Source: CAZEGV01 sp964511645 (GTDB lineage Bacteria; Bacteroidota; Bacteroidia; Cytophagales; JAAEPT01). From it: 53,036 nucleotides of DNA. Positions 43,676 to 52,970 of the stretch are shown here, in pieces (the first letter of the stretch is position 1; each line of letters starts with the position of its first letter). The position numbers and the translations under genes were made by a program. The notes under the pieces were generated by a model, which saw only the letters and a program-made list of their open reading frames with translations, did not search any database and was not told the origin of the DNA. The stretch is from contig CAZEGV010000009.1 in assembly GCA_964511645.1 (NCBI GenBank), positions 1 to 53,036 on the forward strand, read 5' to 3'.

Positions 43676-45673
43676 TTAAGCTTTGTTAATCATTGTGTCC
43701 AAATCTTGTTCAGAAATGATATTGATGCCTAATTTTGTTGCTTTTTCTAGTTTGCTCGGACCAATTTTGTCCCCAGCTACAAGGTAGTTAAGTTTTCCAG
43801 AAATCGAAGATAATAATTTTCCACCATTTTTCTTGATTAATTCTTTGATTTCATCTCTACTGTATTTTTCAAATGCACCAGAGATCACAAATGATAAATC
43901 TTTCAAAATAGCTGATACAGGTGCTTCAAGTTCTGTTATGGCCATTGATAAGCCATGAGTTTTTAATTCTTTTATAAAGAGTTGATTTTCATCATCTTTA
44001 AAATAATCTAACAAACTGAGTGCTATTTTTTCTCCTATTTCAGGGGCTTCTTCAAGTGTTTCTTTATTAGCGGAAGCGATAGCATCAATGTTTCCAAAGT
44101 GTTGGCAGAGCTTTTCTGCTGTAGTAGCACCTACATAGCGGATTCCTATTGCAAACAATACTTTATGAAAAGGCATTTTTTTAGAATCATTGATACCTTG
44201 AATGAGCTTTTTTGCAGATTTTTCGGCAAATCTTTCTAGCTTGATAACATCATCATATACTAAACTATATAAGTCAGATGGATTTTTTATTAGGCTTTCC
44301 TTAAATAATTGTTCGATTGTTTCACTGCCAATCCCATCTATATTCATTGCTTTTCGCTGAATAAAATGTTGTAACCTTCCTGTGATTTGTGGTGGACAAG
44401 TATTGGCACTAGGACAGTAGTGTGATGCTTCTCCTTTGATCCTAATAAGTGCTGTGTTACAAGCTGGACAATTGGTGATGTAAGATACAGGTTTGGAATC
44501 AATTTTACGTAACAATAAGTTAATCCCCGTTACTTTTGGTATGATTTCCCCACCCTTTTCTACTGATACAATATCATTATAGTGTAAACCTAGTCGTTCT
44601 ATTTCGTTGGCATTGTGCAAAGAAGCCCTTCTCACCGTTGTTCCTGCTAGTTGAACAGGGGAGAGATTGGCTACAGGAGTAATAGCACCAGTTCTACCTA
44701 CTTGATAAGTGATGGATTCGAGCAACGTTTCTGCTGATTCTGATTCATATTTATATGAAATTGCCCATTTGGGACTTTTGGCTGTATAACCTATTTGCTC
44801 TTGTTGTGATAGGTTGTTGATTTTAATGACAATTCCATCTGTTTCGAGTGGAAGCTCATGACGTTTTTCTCTCCAGAAGTCTATGTATTGAAGTATTTCT
44901 GTTATATTTTGGTATTTTCTCCAATGAGTGGGGACATTAAAACCAATTTTGGATAATTTTAATAAAGCTTCTTCATGCGTTTTTACATCAAGATTTTTCC
45001 CGTACAAACCATAGATATAAGCATCTACTTTACGGGAAGCAACTACCGAAGAGTCTTGCATTTTTAGCGTTCCACTACAAGTGTTTCTAGGGTTGGCTAG
45101 TAAATCCTCTCCAGCCTTAACTCGCTCTTTATTGATGCGTTCAAATCCTTTTTTTGGTAAAAAAGCTTCTCCTCTTACTTCAAACTTCTCCCAAAGAGAC
45201 GGTTTTGGTGTTTTAAGTGGAATAGTGCTGATGGTTTTTAGGTTATCAGTAATATCATCTCCTTGTGTACCATCTCCACGAGTAGCACCTAAAACAAAAA
45301 CATCATTTTCGTAGCGTAGGCTAATGGCAACTCCATCGTATTTAAGCTCGCAAATATATTCATAGTCTTCTCCTTCTAGCTCTTTTTGTATGCGTTTATC
45401 AAAATTCTCTAGGTCTTCTTCATTATAGGTGTTTCCAAGAGAAAGCATCTTGTATTGATGCGTTACACTAGGAAATGATTTATTAATTGTGCCACCAACT
45501 CGCTGTGTAGGGCTGTCAATTCTTTTGTATTGGGGATGTTTTTGTTCTAATGTTTGAAGTTCTTTTAATAAGGTATCAAATTTCTTGTCTGGTATTTCAG
45601 AAATATCTTCTAAGTAATATTGATGGTTATAGAAATTAAGTAAGTCTGTAAGTTGATCTATTTTTTTTTTCAT
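43676..45673 (-). CDS. ligA: NAD-dependent DNA ligase
   Basis: A 665-aa replication and repair ligase. Order: Ia domain (HQYYLEDISEIPDKKFD), adenylation domain with the AMP-linked Lys111 in ELKYDGVAIS, OB fold (ITPVANLSPVQLAGTTV), four-cysteine zinc finger (CPAC...CPSANTC), helix-hairpin-helix repeats (FAIGIRYVGATTAEKLC) and a C-terminal BRCT domain (from about 590; DLSFVISGAFEKYSRDEIK). Full length. It is 9 bases after ppk1 and 5 before the DUF6913 gene. Confidence 0.97.
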   Translation of the reverse strand: MKKKIDQLTDLLNFYNHQYYLEDISEIPDKKFDTLLKELQTLEQKHPQYKRIDSPTQRVGGTINKSFPSVTHQYKMLSLGNTYNEEDLENFDKRIQKELEGEDYEYICELKYDGVAISLRYENDVFVLGATRGDGTQGDDITDNLKTISTIPLKTPKPSLWEKFEVRGEAFLPKKGFERINKERVKAGEDLLANPRNTCSGTLKMQDSSVVASRKVDAYIYGLYGKNLDVKTHEEALLKLSKIGFNVPTHWRKYQNITEILQYIDFWREKRHELPLETDGIVIKINNLSQQEQIGYTAKSPKWAISYKYESESAETLLESITYQVGRTGAITPVANLSPVQLAGTTVRRASLHNANEIERLGLHYNDIVSVEKGGEIIPKVTGINLLLRKIDSKPVSYITNCPACNTALIRIKGEASHYCPSANTCPPQITGRLQHFIQRKAMNIDGIGSETIEQLFKESLIKNPSDLYSLVYDDVIKLERFAEKSAKKLIQGINDSKKMPFHKVLFAIGIRYVGATTAEKLCQHFGNIDAIASANKETLEEAPEIGEKIALSLLDYFKDDENQLFIKELKTHGLSMAITELEAPVSAILKDLSFVISGAFEKYSRDEIKELIKKNGGKLLSSISGKLNYLVAGDKIGPSKLEKATKLGINIISEQDLDTMINKA
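44067..44077 (+). repeat. TTAGCGGAAGC word, site 6
   Basis: Exact 11-mer inside ligA, extended TTAGCGGAAGCGATAGC. Confidence 0.6.
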
Positions 45674-45682
45674 CGGGTTATA

Positions 45683-47806
45683 TTAAAAGAGTGTCACATT
45701 TAATACTTCATCCTCTGTAAGTTTGTAGAATTCGATATGGATATCAAATGGTTTTTTGCTTTTGGTTTTTAGAGTTATGTATTCCCCATCTTCTTGCATA
45801 ATGAAAGAGTTTTTTTCATCTCGTAACGAGTAATCAAGAATAGCCATAAATGTTTGCATAGCAGTACCTTCTACTTTGTATAATGATTCAATTCTTTTGT
45901 CAAAGCTACGTACCATCACATCCGCACTACCTCCATATACACGAGGTTCTCCATTATTGTGGAAATAATAAATGCGAGAATGCTCCAAATAATCTCCTAC
46001 AATAGATTTGATTTGAATATTTTCACTTAAGCCTTTTCTATTAGGTCTACAACAGCAAATCCCTCGTACGATAAGTTTAATCGGCACTCCTGCTTGAGAT
46101 GCTTTGTATAATTCTTGTATTGTTTCTTTATCTTCAAGGCTATTTACCTTGATAATAATCCCACTTTTCACTCCTTTTTTAGCATGACTTACTTCTTTTC
46201 TAATCATACGTACTAATTTAGCACGCATATCACCAGGGGTAGTAATAAGTTTGTTGTAATAGTCTGGGTAAGAGTGTCCTGTAATTACGTTGAAAAATTC
46301 TGATACATCATTTCCATATACTCTGTTAGATGTAAGATAGCTGATATCTGTATATAATCCTGCCGTGTCTTCATTGTAGTTACCGCTGGACATATGTACA
46401 TACCGTCTGATATTATCTCCTTTTTCTTTGCGGATAATCATTAGTAGTTTGGTATGTGTTTTGACACTAGGGATTCCGTAAATAACAAAACAACCTGCTT
46501 TTTCTAATCTACGACCTTCATTTATATTATTTTCTTCATCAAACCTAGCCTTTACTTCAAATAATACAGAAACGTGCTTTCCGTTTTCTGCTGCTTTTTG
46601 TAATGCAGTAGTTACCCTAGAGTTGTTAGCTAGACGATAGATTGTAATTTTAATAGCTAGCACTTGATCGTCTATTGCTGCTGACTCTAGTAACTGCATC
46701 ACACTTTCTATACTATTGTAAGGATGGTGTAAGACTAAATCTTTTTTTGCTAATAGGGGTAAAATAGTTTCGTGATTGATTTCTTGTTGGTTAAACAAGG
46801 GAGCAACAGTTTTTTTTCGTTTAGGTAATAGTCTTTTGAGTTTAGGATGCTTAACGATTTGCCATAGACGGGTATAATCAATTAGCTGAGATTTGACTAT
46901 GTTACATTTTTCTAAGTTAAACTGATTTATAAGTAACTTAAGAAGGCGCTCAGAAGCATCATCATTAGTTTCTAGTCTAACAATTCTACCAGTTTTTCTT
47001 TTCTTGAGTTTGTGCTTGATTTCTTCTACAAAGGTACGTTCAGACTCATCAACTTCATCATATTCAAAATCCCCATTTCTACTGATTCTGAAAATAGAAA
47101 CGGACTCGATACGAACTTTTTTGTACACCTTTTCAATATGCTCGGTAATAATGTCTTCTATAGGGATAAATGCTGTTTTACCGTTTCGGTCTACTTCATA
47201 GAAACTGGGGATGTTTTTTGGGATTTGTATAAAAGAGGTTTTGATTTTATTATCCTTTTCTTTTTTACTTCCTTTAGTCTCTATGCCCAAGATTAGTGCT
47301 TTACCAATTAACGAAGGGAATATATGGAAGGAGTCATAAACCATTGGCGTAAGCATAGGGAATACTGTTTTATTAAAATAGTATTTCGCTTTTCGCTTTT
47401 CTTCTTCCGTTAGTTCACTGTATTTGAGGAGTAGGAAATTGTTTTCTTTAAAAAGAGGAGAGAGGTTATCTTTTAGGTAACTATTGCAAGTTTTACTAAA
47501 AGTGTGAATCTCATCAAATAATATGTTTTTAAAAACGTGTTCATTTAGCCCACTATAATCAACTCTAATCTTGTCATAATCGAGATAATTATACAAACTA
47601 CCCACTCTAATCATCATGAACTCATCCAAGTTAGATGCGGTAATTGCTAAAAATTTTAATCGTTCTAAAATACTACGATTAGGATTTTTGGCTTGCTCCA
47701 GTACTCTATAATTAAACAATAACCAGCTTAAGTCTCTACTAATTAAGTCGTTGCTGTTGATGTCTTTTATAATAGATTTATCAGTATTCTTATAGGGTAA
47801 GTTCAT
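45683..47806 (-). CDS. ppk1: Polyphosphate kinase 1
   Basis: A 707-aa enzyme that reversibly polymerises ATP gamma-phosphate into polyphosphate. It has RDLSWLLFNYRVLEQA, LTPMVYDSFHIFPSL, LHHPYNSIESVMQLLESAA, LFEVKARFDEENNI, the phospho-histidine region SVKTHTKLLMI, YVHMSSGNYNEDTAGLYTD, and the second active-site histidine in LEHSRIYYFHNNGEP. Full length and colinear with the family. It starts the five-gene minus-strand run after the gyrB terminator. Confidence 0.97.
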   Translation of the reverse strand: MNLPYKNTDKSIIKDINSNDLISRDLSWLLFNYRVLEQAKNPNRSILERLKFLAITASNLDEFMMIRVGSLYNYLDYDKIRVDYSGLNEHVFKNILFDEIHTFSKTCNSYLKDNLSPLFKENNFLLLKYSELTEEEKRKAKYYFNKTVFPMLTPMVYDSFHIFPSLIGKALILGIETKGSKKEKDNKIKTSFIQIPKNIPSFYEVDRNGKTAFIPIEDIITEHIEKVYKKVRIESVSIFRISRNGDFEYDEVDESERTFVEEIKHKLKKRKTGRIVRLETNDDASERLLKLLINQFNLEKCNIVKSQLIDYTRLWQIVKHPKLKRLLPKRKKTVAPLFNQQEINHETILPLLAKKDLVLHHPYNSIESVMQLLESAAIDDQVLAIKITIYRLANNSRVTTALQKAAENGKHVSVLFEVKARFDEENNINEGRRLEKAGCFVIYGIPSVKTHTKLLMIIRKEKGDNIRRYVHMSSGNYNEDTAGLYTDISYLTSNRVYGNDVSEFFNVITGHSYPDYYNKLITTPGDMRAKLVRMIRKEVSHAKKGVKSGIIIKVNSLEDKETIQELYKASQAGVPIKLIVRGICCCRPNRKGLSENIQIKSIVGDYLEHSRIYYFHNNGEPRVYGGSADVMVRSFDKRIESLYKVEGTAMQTFMAILDYSLRDEKNSFIMQEDGEYITLKTKSKKPFDIHIEFYKLTEDEVLNVTLF

Positions 47807-47821
47807 TGCACTAGGTTTATA

Positions 47822-47857
47822 AAAAAGCCTGTTTTAATTCAATAAAACAGGCTTTTT
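47822..47857 (-). terminator. Terminator after gyrB
   Basis: AAAAAGCCTGTTTTA pairs with TAAAACAGGCTTTTT around a 6-base loop. On the minus strand it ends in a T-run between gyrB and ppk1. Confidence 0.85.
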
Positions 47858-47884
47858 ATTAGCTAAAATTATTTTATTCGGTAT

Positions 47885-49834
47885 TTAGGCATCCACTTTA
47901 GCATATCGAGCATTTTCCTCGATAAAGTCTCTACGTGGTGCTACTTCATCTCCCATAAGTGTAGAGAATAATAAATCAGACCCTTGATCCGATTCAATCA
48001 TTACTCTTTTTAATACACGTTTTTCTGGATCCATAGTAGTATGCCAAAGTTCGTCAGGGTTCATCTCTCCAAGACCTTTGTATCTTTGTATACTGACTGA
48101 TTCTGGTTTTCCTTTTCCGAGTTCTTTGATATGTCCCAGTCTTTCTTCTTCTGTCCAACAGTAACGCATTTCTTTCCCTTTTTTCACAAGGTACAAAGGC
48201 GGCTGAGCGATGTACAAATATCCTTGATCTATAATTTCCTTCATATAACGGAAGAAGAACGTAAGAATAAGCGTACGGATATGACTACCGTCAATATCTG
48301 CATCGGTCATGATTACGATTTTATGATAACGTAATTTATCAAGATTTAAAGCCCTTTGATCATCTTCACGTCCAAAAGAAACTCCTAATGCCATTAAGAT
48401 GTTTTTAATCTCATCATTATCGTAGATTTTATGCTCTTGTGCTTTTTCTACGTTTAATATTTTTCCTTTTAGAGGTAAGATTGCTTGAAATCTTCTGTTT
48501 CTACCTTGCTTGGCAGAACCACCAGCAGAATCTCCCTCGACTAGGTATACTTCACATTTTGCAGGGTCTTTTTCAGAGCAATCCGCTAGTTTACCAGGCA
48601 AACCACTACCGCTCATTACGTTTTTACGCTGAACCATTTCACGGGCTTTACGTGCGGCGTTTCTAGCTTGAGCAGCAATAATTACTTTGTCAACTATTAA
48701 TTTGGCTTGTTTAGGATTCTCTTCCAAGTAATCGTTGATGATTTCAGCAACGACAGCATCTACGGCTTTAGATACATCTCTATTCCCTAACTTAGATTTT
48801 GTTTGTCCTTCAAACTGAGGTTCTGCTACTTTTACAGAAATAATTGCTGTCAGCCCTTCACGGAAATCATCTCCTGCAATGTCTACTTTTAGTTTGTCTA
48901 GCATGCCATTTTTGTCGGCATAATTTTTAAGGGTACGGGTCAATGCTCTTCTGAAACCTGCTACGTGAGTTCCTCCTTCTCTTGTATTAATGTTATTCAC
49001 GTATGAATAAACATTTTCCATATAAGAGGTGTTGTATGTAATAGCGACTTCTACAGGAATATCTCCATCCTCTTTTGACATATAGATTGGCTCTGGGAGT
49101 AATTGCTCACGAGATTGATCTAGGTAAGTAACAAATTCTTTAAGTCCTCCGTCTGAGTGAAAACGTTCTTCCAAAAATTGACCGTCTTCATCTGTTTCAC
49201 GTTCATCAATAAGATATAAAGTAATCCCTTTGTTAAGATAAGCTAGCTCACGTATACGTTTGGCTACAATGTCATATACATAAATTGTTGTTTCGTCAAA
49301 AATACTTTCGTCTGGCCAAAACTGTACGGTAGTACCTGCTTTGTCAGTTTTTCCGATTTCTTTTACGTCATATTGAGGAATCCCTTTTGCGTATTCTTGC
49401 TGAGAGATTGCCCCGTTTCGGTATACTGTAACTTCTAGTTTGGAGGAAAGTGCATTTACACAAGAAACACCTACACCGTGTAATCCACCAGATACTTTAT
49501 AAGTATCTTTATCAAATTTACCACCAGCGTGTAGTACAGTCATTACAACCTCTAGAGCTGATTTTCCTTGACCTTCGTGAAAATCTGTAGGAATCCCACG
49601 ACCATTATCTTGTACAGATACTGAGTTGTCGGGGTGGAGTTTGATAATGATAGAGTCACAATGACCAGCAAGTGCTTCATCAATTGAGTTATCTACTACT
49701 TCCCAAATTAAATGATGCAATCCTCTCGGTCCTACATCTCCAATATACATCGCAGGACGCTTTCTTACTGCTTCTAGTCCTTCAAGAACTTGAATATTAC
49801 CTGCTGAATAGTTTGCTTTGTTTTCTTCTCCCAC
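47885..49834 (-). CDS. gyrB: DNA gyrase subunit B
   Basis: A 649-aa ATPase subunit of gyrase. The GHKL ATPase has VVDNSIDEALAGHCD, DNGRGIPTDFH and GGLHGVGVSCVNALS. The transducer has REGGTHVAGFR. The Toprim part has EVYLVEGDSAGGSAKQGRNR and MTDADIDGSHIRTLIL, and the end shows QRYKGLGEMNPDELWHTTMD. Full length for the short Bacteroidota form. Upstream, TATCTTTA (49860-49867, minus) is one base from the -7 consensus. dnaA and dnaN are not nearby. Confidence 0.97.
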   Translation of the reverse strand: MGEENKANYSAGNIQVLEGLEAVRKRPAMYIGDVGPRGLHHLIWEVVDNSIDEALAGHCDSIIIKLHPDNSVSVQDNGRGIPTDFHEGQGKSALEVVMTVLHAGGKFDKDTYKVSGGLHGVGVSCVNALSSKLEVTVYRNGAISQQEYAKGIPQYDVKEIGKTDKAGTTVQFWPDESIFDETTIYVYDIVAKRIRELAYLNKGITLYLIDERETDEDGQFLEERFHSDGGLKEFVTYLDQSREQLLPEPIYMSKEDGDIPVEVAITYNTSYMENVYSYVNNINTREGGTHVAGFRRALTRTLKNYADKNGMLDKLKVDIAGDDFREGLTAIISVKVAEPQFEGQTKSKLGNRDVSKAVDAVVAEIINDYLEENPKQAKLIVDKVIIAAQARNAARKAREMVQRKNVMSGSGLPGKLADCSEKDPAKCEVYLVEGDSAGGSAKQGRNRRFQAILPLKGKILNVEKAQEHKIYDNDEIKNILMALGVSFGREDDQRALNLDKLRYHKIVIMTDADIDGSHIRTLILTFFFRYMKEIIDQGYLYIAQPPLYLVKKGKEMRYCWTEEERLGHIKELGKGKPESVSIQRYKGLGEMNPDELWHTTMDPEKRVLKRVMIESDQGSDLLFSTLMGDEVAPRRDFIEENARYAKVDA

Positions 49835-49931
49835 TGTATTAGTCGTATTTTATCGATTGTAAAGATAAGGCTTCTTAGTTTACTAAAGAAGTAAAATTAT
49901 CCACAATAATATAAAGTAGTACGAAGTGCTG

Positions 49932-50029
49932 CAAAAGGGATAGTAGTGGCATCCTTTTTTGTTCTAAAATAATGATAAAAAAGATATAACGGATAGCCTG
50001 ACCCGAAGTGGAATAACGAAGGGTTTTGT
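49932..50029 (+). repeat. Structured dispersed repeat, copy E (subfamily II)
   Basis: AGGGATAGTAGTGGCATCC leads into a weak P2 (CTTTTTT 49954-49960 with AAAAAAG 49977-49983), then AAGATATAACGGATAGCCTG and a P3-like ACCC...GGGT. CAAAA (49932-49936) can close with TTTTG (50024-50028), replacing the GGCTT/AAGCC closing pair of subfamily I. It lies in the 261-base gap between divergent gyrB and lpxK; no other clear element is seen there. Confidence 0.8.
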
Positions 50030-50095
50030 CCATTTCTGTTTTTTTTTGTAATGGACTCTGATTTTTTGCGTTACTTTATAGAATATTTATTTTGA

Positions 50096-51130
50096 ATGGG
50101 TTTTATGTTGTCTTTTTTGAAGTATCTTTTATTTCCTTTTTCGTGGCTATACGCTCTGGTGAGTTGGTTTAGAAATGTTCTTTTTGATAAGAATATTTTG
50201 AAATCTATTAGCTTTGATGTGCCTACTATTTGTGTGGGAAATTTGACAGTGGGAGGTACTGGTAAAACTCCTCATATTGAGTTTTTGATAGATGTGCTGA
50301 GTGTTGAGTATGAGTTAGGGATATTGAGTAGGGGATATGGTCGAAAAACTAAAGGTTATCGGCAAGTAAATGATGAGGATACAGCTGTAGAAGTGGGAGA
50401 TGAGCCTTTACAAATTTATCGAAAATATAAGAATGATTTGACTGTGTCAGTTTGTGAGGACAGGGTATTTGGGATGACTGAGTTGTTAAAAGGGAATCCT
50501 AATACAGGTATTGTTTTACTTGATGATGCTTATCAACACCGTTGGCTAGAAAGTAAATGTAAGGTGTTGTTGACAGATTATGGGCGTTTGTTTACAAAGG
50601 GTTATTGTTTGCCTACGGGGATGCTGAGAGAGGTAAGAAGTGGGGCGAGTAGGGCTTCGGTTATAGTGGTTTCAAAATGTCCTAAAAATATAAGTATTAA
50701 GGAGCAAAATAGTATAACAAATAGTATTAAAAAGTACAATAATACGGCTCTTGTTTTTTTCTCTTATGTGGCTTACGCTAATGCTGTAATAGAAGAGGGA
50801 GAGGTGCAACCTAAGGTAGTATTAATGAGTGGAATTGCTCAAAATAAATTATTTCAGAGAGAGGTAGCTGAGGTGTTTGATATAGTGAAATCTTTTTCTT
50901 TTCCTGACCATCATAATTACACAGAAAAGGAGATAAAACAAATAGCGGAAGTGGCTCAAAAAGAGGAGGCTACGGTCTTGATGACAGAAAAAGATTTTGT
51001 GAAAATAAAAGGAACATTGTTGGAAGGATATTTATCTTCAGTTTCGTGGGGCTATATTCCAATAAAGATTAACTTTGTAGGAAATAAAAATCAAGAATTT
51101 ATTGAAACAGTTAAAAGTCATATTATTTAG
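50096..51130 (+). CDS. lpxK: Tetraacyldisaccharide 4'-kinase
   Basis: A 344-aa inner-membrane-associated kinase that phosphorylates the lipid A precursor at the 4' position. It has an N-terminal hydrophobic helix (MLSFLKYLLFPFSWLYALVS), the Walker A loop GNLTVGGTGKTPHIEF, LSRGYGRKTKGY, VGDEPLQIYRKY, LLDDAYQHRWLE and FSFPDHHNYTEKEI. The ATG at 50096 is used; an ATG 9 bases later is equally possible. Its 3' end overlaps the porin gene by 29 bases. Confidence 0.95.
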   Translation: MGFMLSFLKYLLFPFSWLYALVSWFRNVLFDKNILKSISFDVPTICVGNLTVGGTGKTPHIEFLIDVLSVEYELGILSRGYGRKTKGYRQVNDEDTAVEVGDEPLQIYRKYKNDLTVSVCEDRVFGMTELLKGNPNTGIVLLDDAYQHRWLESKCKVLLTDYGRLFTKGYCLPTGMLREVRSGASRASVIVVSKCPKNISIKEQNSITNSIKKYNNTALVFFSYVAYANAVIEEGEVQPKVVLMSGIAQNKLFQREVAEVFDIVKSFSFPDHHNYTEKEIKQIAEVAQKEEATVLMTEKDFVKIKGTLLEGYLSSVSWGYIPIKINFVGNKNQEFIETVKSHII

Positions 51131-52970
51131 CTTGGGTTTAATCCCTGTTTTTGTACAAGCACAAAGTGATTCTATCACTTATAATGCAAAAACTACCCAC
51201 TTTTTTCTTTTGGAAGATATAAAAAGGGGACAGGATAAACTTTATACCATTGATACTTTACAGGAAGATATTCATCTTTTTCAGTTGAATACTTGGAGTT
51301 TTAAACCATACCAGACCTTAGGTACTTACGGTACAGCGGCACAATCGCTTACCCGTATTCCTGTGTTAAAATCAGGGAGACACCTTGGCTTGGATACATA
51401 TAAAGCATATAGGGTGAAAGAGAATAAATTTTACGATACATACTCTCCATTTTCTCACATTAATATCAATATTAATGGAAATGGGGTAGAAACTTTTACA
51501 GGGGGATTTGCCACCAATTTTGGATATAGACTTAATGTAGGGCTTGATTTTGACCGTATTTCTTCTGATAGGTTATTTGGTGTGACAGGTTCAGATGATC
51601 GAATGGTGAATCATTACGGAGGAAGGTTACACGCTTCTTACCGCTCGTATTCTGGGCGTTATAATGCCTTTTTGACTTACGCTTTTATGGATCATCGGGT
51701 AGATGAGTTGGGTGGAGCGGTAATAGACTCTAACTTTACTTATGAAGAAAACATCTATAATGATGTAGCAATAGAGCGTTTGAGGTCTTTTAGGTCTTGG
51801 GACAAACAGAATAGGTGGAAGTTGTACCATCAAGTACGTGTAGTAGATCCTAGTGACACAACAAGAAGACAAGAAGGATTATTTGTTTACCATGAGTTTG
51901 ACCGTAACCGTCAGAAAGTTCAGTTTTTGGACAATGATGTCAATAATAACGAACAATACTTTTTGGATACTGCTGTTACAACTACCAATTCATTTAAGGA
52001 TTCGTTGGTTTATACTGAGTATGAAAACAAAATAGGATTGAGGTACACACAAAAAACGTTCTCTGTAGATGTGTTCGCTAAGAATAGGCAGATTAGCTAT
52101 AACGTACAAGACTCTTTGTACGAAGTGAATTTTAATGAAACTTACGCTGGTGCGAATCTACACATTATACCTGTTAAATCCCTTCAATTATCGGCTAATT
52201 ATACTTGGTCAGATAGAGGGTATCACCAATATAAAGCGGTATTATCTTCTTCTAAATATGGTAAAATAAGCTATAAATCATCTATAAACCCATCTAGTTT
52301 ATTTAATACTTTTTATCATGGAGGTTATCACCAATGGTTGAATACCTTTGACGATACCAAAACAAGTGTACTGGCAGTAGAACCGACTATTGAACTCAAG
52401 AATGTATTAAAATTAAAACCTTTTTTACATTATATTTCGATAGAGAGTTATCAATATTTTGCTCAGGGAAATGAACCAGAGCAGTTATTAAGTAAACTGA
52501 ATTATTCTAATTATGGGATTTCATATAAATTAATAGTCAAAAAACGTATTGTATGGAAAGGGAAACTAACGGTAAACCAGTTAGAAAATAATAGCGTATT
52601 AAGATTACCTAAAACATTAGTACATCAGCAGTTGTATTATAAAGGTCGATATAAAAGTGTGAGAATGGAGTACAAAATAGGTGTTGATGCCTCGTACAGG
52701 TCAGGTTATTATGCTGATATGTATAACCCTTCTTTAGCACAATTTTACATTCAAGACACTTATAAAGTAAATGATTATATGATTGTAGGGGTTTTCGCTC
52801 AAATGCAAGTTAAAAATAGGTTTACACTGTATTTAAGAATGAACCACTTGAACCAGAAACGTAATGAGAATCAAAATGTAGGTTATGATACTAGTTACCA
52901 AGAAACACCGTTATACAGAGGACAACGCAGAGTTGTAGAGATGGGCTTACATTGGTTGTTTTATGATTGA
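51102..52970 (+). CDS. Outer-membrane porin-like protein (Porin_10 type)
   Basis: A 622-aa exported beta-barrel. The start is TTG at 51102, giving a textbook signal peptide (MKQLKVILFSLGLIPVFVQAQ) that lies within the last codons of lpxK in another frame. Next come conserved TWSFKPYQTLGTYGTAAQSL, HININGNGVETFTGGFATNF and many alternating strands, and the last segment RRVVEMGLHWLFYD looks like a closing strand. This matches the Bacteroidota putative-porin family (Porin_10). An ordinary ATG start is not available without losing the signal. Confidence 0.85.
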   Translation: MKQLKVILFSLGLIPVFVQAQSDSITYNAKTTHFFLLEDIKRGQDKLYTIDTLQEDIHLFQLNTWSFKPYQTLGTYGTAAQSLTRIPVLKSGRHLGLDTYKAYRVKENKFYDTYSPFSHINININGNGVETFTGGFATNFGYRLNVGLDFDRISSDRLFGVTGSDDRMVNHYGGRLHASYRSYSGRYNAFLTYAFMDHRVDELGGAVIDSNFTYEENIYNDVAIERLRSFRSWDKQNRWKLYHQVRVVDPSDTTRRQEGLFVYHEFDRNRQKVQFLDNDVNNNEQYFLDTAVTTTNSFKDSLVYTEYENKIGLRYTQKTFSVDVFAKNRQISYNVQDSLYEVNFNETYAGANLHIIPVKSLQLSANYTWSDRGYHQYKAVLSSSKYGKISYKSSINPSSLFNTFYHGGYHQWLNTFDDTKTSVLAVEPTIELKNVLKLKPFLHYISIESYQYFAQGNEPEQLLSKLNYSNYGISYKLIVKKRIVWKGKLTVNQLENNSVLRLPKTLVHQQLYYKGRYKSVRMEYKIGVDASYRSGYYADMYNPSLAQFYIQDTYKVNDYMIVGVFAQMQVKNRFTLYLRMNHLNQKRNENQNVGYDTSYQETPLYRGQRRVVEMGLHWLFYD

